Below, one piece after another: positions 8,448-19,500 of a stretch of DNA of 64,000 bases. Below the pieces are notes generated by a model. The model ran no database searches. It saw only the letters and a program-made list of their open reading frames with translations, and was not told the DNA's origin. The position numbers were made by a program, and so were the translations under genes. The stretch comes from an uncultured Bacteroidales bacterium (GTDB lineage Bacteria > Bacteroidota > Bacteroidia > Bacteroidales > P3): contig CASEWE010000007.1 of NCBI GenBank assembly GCA_949291555.1, forward strand, positions 1 through 64,000, written 5' to 3'. How positions within the stretch are numbered: position 1 is the stretch's first letter; every line of letters starts with the position of its first letter.

Positions 8448-8455
8448 CAAAGATA
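8448..8455 (-). promoter_or_regulatory. -7 promoter element of folE
   Basis: TATCTTTG on the minus strand, a perfect TAnnTTTG. Initiation is expected near 8441, giving a leader of about 35 bases before ATG 8407. No clear TTG at -33. Confidence 0.6.
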
Positions 8456-8495
8456 CGCCATTTCAAAGAATACGCAGGCTCGTCGCGGCAGCCTG

Positions 8496-8524
8496 TTGCC
8501 CGTTGGCCGGTTTTTGTACTTTTG
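8496..8524 (+). promoter_or_regulatory. promoter of the PAP2 gene
   Basis: TTG (8496-8498), 18 bp, then TACTTTTG (8517-8524), matching the Bacteroidota promoter. It is divergent from folE. The resulting leader to ATG 8746 would be about 215 bases. Confidence 0.5.
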
Positions 8525-8745
8525 CCGCCGTTTCGGGCGGTTGTTCTTGTTAAAACGGAGCGGTTGTTTTTGTCAAATCGGCATAGCGCCCGGACATGTG
8601 GAGCGTATGGCGCATTTTGAAACGTATGGCGCATTTTAAGAGGTTTCATGTCCGGGATCCGGAAAGATCCGGGAGGAGCCGGGAAAGATCGGGCTTCGAT
8701 GGAGGGCGGCTGCGGGCTGCAAGGCATGGCGTGCCGTGCCGGGGC

Positions 8746-10326
8746 ATGCCGAACCGGACGCTTGCCGGATGGGCGGCGGCTTTGCTGGTCTTGCTGTCTT
8801 GCCATGGGAAGGGTTTTGCTTTCCGTACGGAACTTCCGGGCCGTTCCTTGTTTCCGGCCTCGGGCTGGAACGTTCCGTTGACTCCTGTTCTGGAAAATTC
8901 CATCTTGGAAAGATCCGTTCCGGGGAATCCGCTTCAGGAGTCCCTGCCCGGTACGGCATGGAAAACAAGGGCTGCAAGCCCGATCCGGGATTCGCTGGTT
9001 TTTTGGGAAAAGACCTCTCCGGGGGCCGCTTGGGCCGGGATAACGCGGGTTTCCGTTCCGCTTATGGCCGCTTCGTTCCTGGCGATACCGGTCAAGGAGC
9101 CGGTAAGGGATCTGCGGTATGACTTCTATCCGCCCGGGAAAGGCAGCGTGGCTGTCTTCGACAACTTCCTGCAATATTCTCCGGCCGCCTTGGCAGTCGG
9201 ATTGAAGGCTTTTGGCTATAAAGGGCGGAGCGCGTGGGGCCGGTTCCTGGTTTCGGGCGCGCTCTCGACCGCCATCATGGCCGCCACCGTCAATGCGTTG
9301 AAGTATTCGGCCCGGGTTCCCCGGCCCGACAACAGCAAGCGCAATTCCTTTCCTTCGGGACATACGGCCACGGCTTTCATGGCGGCTACGATCCTGCACA
9401 AGGAATACGGGCAGACCCGGAGCCTTTGGTTCAGCGCGGGAGGGTATGCGGCCGCTACGGTCACGGGCTTGATGCGGATCGTGAACAACCGGCATTGGGC
9501 GAGCGATGTGCTGATGGGGGCGGGTCTGGGTATTTTTTCCACGGAACTGGCCTATTGGATAGCCGATTTGATTTTCAAGGAAAAGGGGTTGGTGCGGCCG
9601 CTTTTGCCGCAAAGGCCTCGCGCGGCTTCGGAAAAGCCTTCTTTCGCGAGCCTTTCCGTGGGGGCGAAATATGTGCCGGGCGTTTACCGGTTGCAGGACG
9701 GGCGCCGTCTTTCTTTCCGGCCGGGCGCTTTCGCGGGCGTGGAGGGTGCATGGTTCCTTACGCCTTTCTGGGGCGTGGGCGGGTCGGTGCAGCTTTCCGA
9801 TTTCACTCCCGAATGCAACGGGCAGGTTGCCGAAGAACGGGCCACCCAGTATTCGGCGCGCTTGGGGGCCTACCTGTCTGTTCCGGCGCATGCGCGGATC
9901 CGTTTCGGAGGCAAGATCGGGGCCGGGTATTCCTATACGGGCATGGCTCTTTTTTCCGACGGGCCTGCCGTTTTTGTGAAAAACGCTTTGGAATTGTCTT
10001 CGGGTGCCAGTTTCACGTACATGGCAAGCCCCGACATCGGTTTCAGCCTGTTTGCCGAATATGTCTTCCAGCTTTTCCCTGCGGAAGCTTTCGCGGGGGC
10101 CGCTTCCGGTTCGGGGCCCGGCGGGCGGTTGCCGTCGAGCGCGGTTGCCGGAACGGCTTGCGCCCATTTGCACCAGGTTTTGACGGGCGGTTCGGTCCGT
10201 TTGTATTTCGGGAGGGGGGCTTTCCGCTCGGCAAAGAAGGCGGACGCGAAGAAGGCGGATGCGAAAAAGGAGGGAGCAAAGGGACGGGCGCGAAAAGAGG
10301 CCGGGACGGCAGCCGCGGGAAAATGA
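8746..10326 (+). CDS. PAP2 phosphatase fused to a probable outer-membrane beta-barrel domain
   Basis: A 526-residue protein. Start ATG 8746 is chosen because it begins a signal peptide (MPNRTLAGWAAALLVLL...), whereas the extra 50 residues from 8596 look like non-coding translation. The middle carries the full phosphatidic-acid-phosphatase signature: KYSARVPRP (KX6RP), PSGHTATAF and RIVNNRHWASD, all catalytic residues present. Such enzymes remove phosphates from lipid A, polyprenyl or phospholipid head groups at the periplasmic side. After about residue 290 the sequence becomes alternating aromatic/polar strands (VGAKYVPGVYRL, GVEGAWFLTPFWGVGGSVQ, LGAYLSVPAHARIRFGGKIGAGYSYTG), like an 8-stranded barrel. 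The tail is a Lys/Ala-rich stretch (KKADAKKADAKK). A fused phosphatase-barrel is plausible but the substrate is unknown. Confidence 0.8.
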   Translation: MPNRTLAGWAAALLVLLSCHGKGFAFRTELPGRSLFPASGWNVPLTPVLENSILERSVPGNPLQESLPGTAWKTRAASPIRDSLVFWEKTSPGAAWAGITRVSVPLMAASFLAIPVKEPVRDLRYDFYPPGKGSVAVFDNFLQYSPAALAVGLKAFGYKGRSAWGRFLVSGALSTAIMAATVNALKYSARVPRPDNSKRNSFPSGHTATAFMAATILHKEYGQTRSLWFSAGGYAAATVTGLMRIVNNRHWASDVLMGAGLGIFSTELAYWIADLIFKEKGLVRPLLPQRPRAASEKPSFASLSVGAKYVPGVYRLQDGRRLSFRPGAFAGVEGAWFLTPFWGVGGSVQLSDFTPECNGQVAEERATQYSARLGAYLSVPAHARIRFGGKIGAGYSYTGMALFSDGPAVFVKNALELSSGASFTYMASPDIGFSLFAEYVFQLFPAEAFAGAASGSGPGGRLPSSAVAGTACAHLHQVLTGGSVRLYFGRGAFRSAKKADAKKADAKKEGAKGRARKEAGTAAAGK

Positions 10327-10456
10327 CCGCCGCCGAAAATGACCGGCCCCGCCTTTTCAACACAATCTTGCGCATAATATACGGAATGCGGAGGAGCCGA
10401 GTGCTCGAAAATGCTTAACTTTACACGGCCTTATTTTGTTGAAAAATAAGCAAGTA

Positions 10457-10482
10457 AACACATAATCAATAGATTGTGTGTT
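10457..10482 (+). other. stem-loop in the leader of the giant adhesin gene
   Basis: An 11-bp stem with one G-U pair (AACACATAATC, loop AATA, GATTGTGTGTT), followed 8 bases later by GTTTTT. It may terminate PAP2 transcription or be a 5' leader element of the adhesin gene. A second small hairpin (CTTATTTT/AAAATAAG) lies just upstream at about 10431-10451. Confidence 0.45.
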
Positions 10483-10536
10483 AGCTATTTGTTTTTCCTG
10501 TTGATTTGAGCTTTTTTGTACGAAAACGAAAATCCG

Positions 10537-13500
10537 ATGGATAAAGGTACGTTTTACAGCCGTGGCATGTCTTTTGCGAAAAGGTTCGGAGCTTGTTTTC
10601 TTTTGCTTTCTTCCCTCTTTCCGGCTTTTTCCCTGGCTTCGGTTCAGGTCGGGCCGGCTTGGCCTGCCGGGCCGGCTGCCGGCGCGGAAACCCTTTCGAA
10701 TCTTTTTTCTTCCGGGGAAAACGAGGGTTTCGACCGCGGGGAAGATTTCGACCGCGGGAGGAACGGCCGGTTGAAATTGTTTTATTCCGTTCCGCGGATG
10801 AACGGGGCCAAGGGCAGCGGGGTTGAGAGCGACCAGCAGCTGGTGAACGGGGGCGTGTATTGCAGTTTTGCCAAAAGCCTTGCGGTGAAAGTCTGGGTGG
10901 AGGATGCCCAGGGCTTGTGCCAATGGCGGCTGCTCCCCAACAATGAAACCGTGGTTTCGATCAACCAGACCTACGGGGCCAATAGCGATACGGTTGAAAT
11001 ATCTTTCAATGAATTGCGGCCTTCGGAAAGCCGGCAGATAAGCATTTACGTGCAGGACGGGGATTTGCCCGAGGAGGGAATCGCCATTGTCATACCGCAA
11101 GTGGCCGCGCCGGCGAACCTTATTTCGGTCAAGACCGGGCTCGGCCAGGACGAGGTTTATTGCGAGGGGCTCACGTACGAAGCCAGCGTATTGCCCGATC
11201 CGGCCTATACGGCGCAAGTCAACGAATACAACCGCTACGGGCACGATGAGGAGAATCTTCGTTACAGCTGGGCGATCAACCTGGAAGAAGACGGCCGGGG
11301 CACGAACCTGGCTTTCCGGGATTTCTCGAACAGGATTCCGGCCATGTACAGCTTTTCCGCCACGGTGTCGCGTTCGGCCGAAAACGCATTCTGGGTCGTG
11401 CAGCCGGCTACTTGCGATGACGGACGGATCACCCCGCCCACTTCCAAGCCTATAAGCCATGTGATCGCCAAGAACCTCACCCCCAATACCTTGCGGGTCA
11501 AGACCATCCGTTACGGGGAAGTCCTGATCGATGACGGCATGGGCGGACAGACCATGGAAATGGGGTGGGACACCCTTGCCGACGGGCAGATGGAAGTTGC
11601 TTGCGTGTATTATTCCGATGCCTTCAACAACAATCCCGAGAATTACGTTGAAAGCAGCAAGAACCATGCGGACGAGGCCGGGAATGGCTATGTGGCCCTG
11701 CAAGCCTTGCCTTACGATACCGAAGACGAGAAGTTCCCGTTCTTCGCTTTCGAGTGGCGGTACGATACCAACGATTTGGAAATGGCCCTCGACAAGATGG
11801 AAGAGCCCCTCTACAAGGATCATGGCTTCGGCCCGGACAAAGCCCGGGTCTGCTTCCGGGTGAAGAACCGGGAAAACCCGGTTTCGGCCATTATCCGGGT
11901 CAGCTACCGGATGTATTGCCCGTCTTGCCAGGAAATGGCCAGGGCGCAGCGGAAAGACACGGTATACGAGAAAATAAGCGAGGAACTCGAATTGATCCGG
12001 GTCGACTCCGTGTCCGGTTCCCGGATAAAAGACCACTACCATCCCTATATCGCAACCCAGGAAGGGGTCTCTATCGACGGCCTCGTTCCTAAGATTTGCG
12101 GCCAGACCGCCTACAACCTTTGCAACCGCCTTGAAGAGGGCTTTGAAGGCTATACTTTCGGATGGGAAATACCGGAAAGCTGGACTTCGGGCATGGGCGG
12201 CGGACCCGATGGCGGGCTCGGCGGCGGAACCGGAGGAGATATGGGCGGTGCCCCGGGAGGTGGCTTGGACGAGGGGGGCGACTGCATGGGCGTATTCACG
12301 CCGAAGGTCCTGGGCGATGCGGGGCATCTGGGCGACACGGTCTATCTGTTCACTTATCCGAAAAACGCTTGTTTCCAGAACGGGAAAGACACGGCGCGCA
12401 ACGGCAAGGCCTTGCCCGTTTTCTTGCGGACTTCGCCCAAGAAGCCGGTGCTGATCGACACCTTGGAGAAAGAAGGCGAGCGGGTCTTCACCGGGGTTTC
12501 CTTGGAGGGCGATGCCATGGGCGGCATGCCGGCCCTGCCTTCCGATGTGCCGCCGGTCTTGCTGTGCAACAACAGCGGAATCGGCACCTTGGGTTACAGC
12601 GGGCAGGTGTTTTTGCTGTATAACGCCCAGGACGCCGTCCTTCCGGCCGAATACAATCCGGCAAGGCCGGAACAGGGCGGGTACGGCGTCATCCTGCCCG
12701 AAGCCTTCCAGGAATACATCAGCTATTCCTTTTTGCCTTACGGCAACCAGACCGGGGCCAACGATACCAATGTGATCCGTTTCCAGCTGGATAACCGCAA
12801 CCATGCCGCCTTGAAAGGGCAGACGCATCTTCCTGTCGGTATTTACGCGGCCAGCGAGTGCGGGCCGGGCGACACGGCTTTCTTCTCGATCAATATCATC
12901 GACACGCTTTCGGTATACAGCCATGTGCGCAACGGGGGCGATGCCGGCGATACCGGTTTCGATACGGTTTCTTTCTGCGAAGGGGTCATGGTGCCTTGGG
13001 CGGCCGAGACCGGCAATTATGTCTCCCAATGGGGAAATCCCGACCGGAATACCGACCGGGTGGAATACGACTGGAGGTTCCCGGCTTCCTGGCATTTCCT
13101 GGAAGAATCCGACCGGCAGGGCAATCCTTCCCGCATCGTGTTCGGGCAGGAACCAGGCTCTGTCCGCCTGGCTTTGCGCAACCGTTGCGGCACCGGCAAG
13201 GAACGCAGCGCCGACTATGTCGATGTGAACGCTTATACCCGTGTCAAAATCAAAGTAGCCGACGGGACAAGGGCCAGTTCGGAGCCGTTCGACCCTTACG
13301 ACCCGGATACGGATCCGTTCCTGGTTGAACCTTGCCAAGGCTCGTTCGTGATGTACGTGGCCGACACGTTCGACAGGACAGACCGCTACCAGTGGACATT
13401 CCCGGACGACTGGGAAGTGATGGAAGACCTGGGCACGGCCCAGAAGGACCCCGAAGCGGGAAACGTGGCTTATACCGACAACGACCGCCTCAACTCGGTG

Positions 13501-16500
13501 TATTCCGATATGCGCGTCCGGGTCAAAGTGGGAGCCGATACGGGCTATGTGCAAGTGGTGGGTTCGAAGGCCGCTTGCGGGTTCACGTTCGACAATTATG
13601 AAAGCGGCTACCGGGAAGATCCCCCGGTGGGCCATCGCCGCGATACGCTCCGGGTGCAAGTGCGTCCGTTCACGTCCCGGCCGGAAATGGCATTCCTCTG
13701 GCCGGAAGCTTTTTGCGCAAGGAAGGTCTATATGTTGGCGGTCGAACCCGATCCCGCGCAGGATTCCCTGACCCGGGCCAATACCTATTTCACTTGGAAA
13801 TTCCCCGGCTCCTGGGATGAAGACGGGATTTCCTTTGCCAACGAGCAAGTGCGCGACACGGTGGTCTTTACCGTTCCGGACGAAACCGTCGATTCGGACA
13901 CGCTGATGGTATTCTCGCACCGCAGGGATTGCGAAACCTACAACGAAGGGGACACGCTGGTTTACGTGTTCCGGGTCATCGATACCCTTTCGCTCAGCCC
14001 GACCAGCATTTTCGTGGACTTGAGGAATCCGGGAAGCCGCCTGGACTTGACGCCTTGCGAGGGCGATACGGTATTCTATGCGTTGAAAGGGAATAATTCG
14101 CATTTGGATTCGATTTGGTTCACTTGGAATTCATCGAACGATTTTCTCCATGCGCAGACCGATTCGATCGATGCTTCCGGCTGGCGCGTGCTCAACCAGC
14201 CCCGGGGCCATTATTCCGACACCTTGAAGATGATTGCCGGCCGGGCCCCGATGCGGATTTCGGCGCAGGCGGTTTCCCATTGCGGCCTGTCGGCCCCGCT
14301 TTCTACCGATAGCATACGTCCGGTGCATCGGGTCCGCGACACGGCTACCTGGATTCAGAGCCGGATAATCCTGTGCGAGGGGGAAAAAGCGGTTTTCCAG
14401 CACGATTCCGTAGAGAATGCCACGGCTTACGCCTGGTTTTACCCCTGGGGCGCGCAGCGCGACACGGCAACGGGCTATGCGAACGTGCTGCGGGAATTCG
14501 AGGCAGGAACGGTTTTCGATACCGGTTCGGTTTACGTGATCCCGTTCAATGCCTGCGGCCCGGGGCCTGAATCCGGGAAGGTGGAAATAGCTTCCCTCAT
14601 CGAGCGGTTGCCGGCTCCTGATTTGTCTGTCCCGGCAGCGGGAGGGGGCGCGGCGCATGTTTTCGTGCCGGTGGGCGATACGGTTTTCGACACCCTTTGC
14701 CTGCGGACGGAACGGGAATACGAGCTTTCTTTCACGCATCCGGATTTGGAAGAAGGGGCATGGAAATATGCCTGGTTCGCGCTTTCCTTGGACCCGGCCG
14801 ACCGCTTGGAAGTGCAGGGGCAGCCTTCCGACAGCAGCCGGGCGGTTTTGTCCAAGCAAGCCGGTTCCGGGGCCAACTATATCGGGATGGCGGTGCGTCA
14901 CCAAGCCTGCCTTTCCTATGGCGACACCTTGATTTTGCGGCTGCAGCCGGCCGATACGGCCGCGCTTCCCGAAAACCGGCTGATTGCCGATTACCTGACC
15001 GACTTGGCGGGAGGAGGCAAGATTCAACTGCGGCCTTGCGGGCAGGATACGGTGCTTTGGGTGTTCGACAAAACCGCGCTCGACCCGTCGATAACCGATT
15101 TCCAGTTCGTTTGGAACGGGGGCGATCCGTCCGATACGGAGTTCGGCCGGGAATGGAATCCTTCCGACAGCACGATGCACAACACCTCGTTCAAGTGGTT
15201 CAATCCGAAACCCGGCGAAGACCCCTCTTTGCCGGAGCAGGCGTTTTATCCCGCCGATAGCCTGTTCATGCGGGTGGGCAATGGCGACTTGCTGCAGGTG
15301 GCGGTGAATGCGAGGAACCGTTGCGGGATTTCCCGGTTTTCGCCGGTCACGATAAAGACCTCGACCCGCATACTCGACACGGCGAGCCTGACCGTGAAGG
15401 AAAACACGCTTTTCTGCGACCGGGAGCGGCTTGTTTTCGAAACCGACGCGGACGATGCCATTGGCGGATATATCTGGCATTGCCCGTGGAACGCCGAGCC
15501 CGATACCACTTCCACGCCTTTGCTTGTCGTGGAAGGGGTGGAACTCGTTCCGGGGCCGGTCTACGTGATACCCTACAACGGCTGCGGAAACGGCCCGGCT
15601 TCCGATACGGTATGGGTGGAAGACATCAAGCGCGTGCCGTTGCGGCCCGAGCCGGGGAATTTCGATTATGGTTACGATTTCCTGCAAGACCCGGTTGCCC
15701 GCGATTCCCTGTGCATGCGGCAGCCTTCCACCTTGAAGGTGGACTTTCCGAGCATCATGGGCAATCCCGGGGATTTTGAAATGATGTGGAGGCTGAAGCA
15801 AGGTTCGGTGGTAGGCTTCAATCCCGATGCCGATTCCTGCGTGCTTGTGCAGGAAGACGTGAAGGGAGAGCCTTTCGTGCTGGAGGTTTTCTCGCGGGTG
15901 AAAGGCTGCCAGCGGTATTCCGATACCTTGGAAATCCGGATTTTCCCGATGGACACCTTGGCTTTCCTGACCGAACCGGTGGAAGACCCGGGACCTTTCG
16001 ACCTCCTTTTGCCGGAAATGGTTGTGGACGTGGCCGACATGGAGACCCCGATCGATGTGCAGCCGTGCGGTTCTTCCTTGCAGCATTACGCCATACGTGC
16101 CGGCATGCACTGGAGCCTGACCGACAGCATCCGGCCGTATTTCACTTGGAACAAGCCCGGCTTGGCTGTCGATTCTTTCCCGCGGGAAGACGGGTCTTTG
16201 GGCGGGTCGGACTGGACTTACGCGGGCCAGCTTCTGGAGGAGGGCCGGCTGTACGAAAGGCTGCCTTTGCAGGCGGGCCTTTCCGACAGCTTGCTCCTGC
16301 ATGTGAATGTGTCCAATATCTGCGGGGTTTCCCGTTCGAAAGGGCTTGTTTTGATTCCCAAGCCGCTGGTAACGGAAAAGCCTGCGGTCCAGCTCAACAG
16401 CGCGGCTATCTGCTTGGGAGAAGAAGCGGAGTTCCAGGCTTCCCAGCCCAGGAATGCCGAGTTTTTCGTCTGGGATTTTCCTTGGCCGCCCTATACGGAC

Positions 16501-19500
16501 ACCACCGGTTACGACTGGCCGATCCTGACGGTCGAGGCTGTGGGGCCGGAAACGGGCTTCGTGCGCGTGGCCGCAGGCAATGACTGCGGTGTAGGGCCCT
16601 TCGACAGCTTGAAAGTGGAACAGGTCATGCAGACCCCCAAGCGGCCTTTGCCGGCTTGGCCTTCCGGTTCGGAATACACTTGGGATGCCGACACCGTGGT
16701 GGAACAGATTTGCTTGCACGGCGAAACGCTTCTTTCCGTGCGCCGCGATACTTCCGACGGCCCGGGCCTGCAATTTTCATGGCAGCTTGCCGAAGGGGGG
16801 GCGGTAGAAATGCTCGAACCCATGGACGGGCAGCCCGACACGGTTTGCCGCCTGTTGCCTTTGAAGAATGCCGCTGCCGGGGACGAGGCCTTTTTGCGGG
16901 TGTGGGGCAGCTATCCCCAATGCGGAGGGGCGGGAGACACGCTTTTTATCCGCTTGCAGCTGCTCGACACGGTGCCGGTGGCCGCTTTGGGCGCATTGAC
17001 GTTCGAAGCCGAGGAGGAATTGGATCCGGCCAATCCGGAACCTTGCCCGGGTTCGCAAATCGTGTTTGCCGTTGAAAATCCCGATGCGGCGCCTTCTTAC
17101 CGGTGGACGCTGCCGTCCGACTGGAAGTTTGCCGACTCAGCTGCTTCCCGGCAAGGAAGCGTAGCGGTGATCGTGGGTTACGAGAGCGGGAGCGTCCAGG
17201 TGGTTCCGACCACGCCCGAGGAAGTGCTGGGTTGCCAGTTCCCTGCGCCCCATCCGCTCGAATCGGTAGTCTTCCGGCCCCGGCAGGCTCCGGTTACGGA
17301 AGATTTCGATGATATGTTCAACGAAAGGCCCTGCGCGGGTTCGATCGAGACCTACGCCGTGCAGGCAACGGCCAATGCCAAAGCCTACCGTTGGGAATTT
17401 CCATCCGACTGGAAGATACAGGAAGAAGGAGCGGCCGATACGATTTGGGAAGCCGGCCTTGCCACGTGCCGGGTCTTGGTGGGGAAAGACAGCGGGTTCG
17501 TGCGGGTCTACGCCTTGGATTCCTGCTTGGATTACGCCATGCAAGGCTCTTTGACGGAAAGGGAAGTCTGGACGGTAGACACGGCGCGCATCGTGGTCCT
17601 GGGCGACAACCATGTTTGCCGCGACAGCCTCTTCACCTTGGTTGTCCAGGCTTCGAACGCCTATGCCGATGCCGGGAAATACGAATTGGAAATCCTGTAT
17701 TCCGAGCCGGACCCGGTTCCGGTCGAAATCGATTTCCCGAACCCGGCCGACAGCTCCCTGCTCGAGGTGCGTTCGTCCAATACCGATACGGTGAAGCTCG
17801 TGTTTACGCCGAAGAATATTTGGTGTCCCCAGAACGTCTTGCCCTACACGCATTACGTCCTGGCCGATACGGTTCCGGAAATCCGGGGAACGATTTCCGG
17901 GCCCGATACGGTTTGCGAAGACAATTTCTACGAATACGTCTTCCATCTCGATACGGCCATGTACGATATAATGGAACAGATTTCTTACCGTTGGGAGGTG
18001 CCGCATGAAGGATGGTCGGTCGAAAGCCAGTCGGACAGCACGGCCGTGCTGCATTTCCGGCATCTTCCGGCCGGCGCGGCAGGCGGCTCTTCGTCCGATA
18101 CGATTCTCTGCTATCCGCGCGGTATCTGCGGGACGGCTTTGCCGGTAAGGTTCGTGGTGCATGCGCGAGCGGCCGATGCCTTTGCCGACTCCCTGATCGT
18201 GGAAAGCCTGGCTCCTTGCGTGGGGACGGAATTGCAGGTCTGGCTCCGGGATCAGGCTTCCTATGACCGCCCCGATTCCCTCCGCTTCGTGTGGAACACG
18301 CCTCCGGGATGGCAACGCCTGGATGCCGACAGCCTTCCGGCCACGTCCTACCGGGTGCAATTGGACACGGCCTCGCACGTGCAGGTGCGTTTGTGGCGGA
18401 AAGGCGCGTGCGGCCTCAGCCAGGCGCTGGATGTCCGGGTGGTGGTGCGCGACAGCGCGGCCAAGGCGGTTCTGGCTTCTTCGCCCTATCCTTGCTACAC
18501 GCGGGAAACCTATCCCATCGTGCTGGCCCCGGCGGAAGACGTGGATAGCGTGGTTTGGTCGTTCCGTCCTGCCGATTTGCAGTTCGAGGCGTTCACGCGC
18601 CCGGGGGCTTCCTTCAAGTACGACTCTGTTTCGGTCGACAACCGTTCCATGCGGAGGGAGCCTTTCTTTGCCGTTGCCAGGACGATGAACGAATGCGGTT
18701 TCCGCGATACGGCTTTGCAGATAACGCCGATTACGGGCGCCACGCCTTTCGAAGACACCTTGCATGCCGTGCGGGTGTGCGTTTCCGATACCGGCTACGC
18801 ATGGATTTCATTGCCTCAGGAACAGAAACAGGAAGGCATGACGTATGCTTGGTCCGTCCACGATACGTCGAACCGGGTTCTCCGCGCCTATGTGGATGGC
18901 GATTCAGTAGCGGTGCTGGAATACCTCTCTTCGCCGGTATTCGATACTTTGCAGGTGGCTGTCGTGGGCAGCAACGACTGCGCCTCGCTTCCGGCCGTGG
19001 CGCTGCAGGTGGTGCCTTTCACCTTCGAACTCTCCCCGGCGAGCGACCCGGAACGCGGCGTCTATGGCCAGTCGGGCGTGCGGCTCATGGTGGAAGAGGT
19101 CGTTCCGGGCGAGGTTTCCGGGTATTCGTATGCCTGGGGGCCTGGAAACCGCCTTTTGCCGGCCGATCCGGGACAGGATTACCGCCAGACGGGCGTTCTG
19201 GTTCAAGAAGTGGAGACTTTCTATGTGGAAGCCGTCCAGAAAGCGGAAGAAGGCTCCGGAATGCTGCCGGTTTACAAGCAGGATCGGCTTTGCTCCGCCT
19301 CCGATTCGGTGAAGATCGCCCTCGACAGCCTTTTCGCCTTCGAGCCGGTGCCGGCCGACACGCTTTGCATCGAGACGCTTTTCCAAGTGCGCTTGGTTTC
19401 CAAAGGCGGGAACCAGCAGCTCTACCATACCCGTTGGTGGGAAAGCTACGACGGGGGCGATTGGGTGGAAATGCCCGGTGCCGCCGATTCCTTGCAGCTT

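Noticed and set aside
10357..14103. 1248-codon minus-strand open frame, and similar long frames opposite the adhesin (for example 14131-16773 and 17137-18765)
   Set aside because: Antisense to a protein with clear signal peptide, domain repeats and sorting domain; composition is the usual shadow of GC-rich codons and no domain is recognisable.
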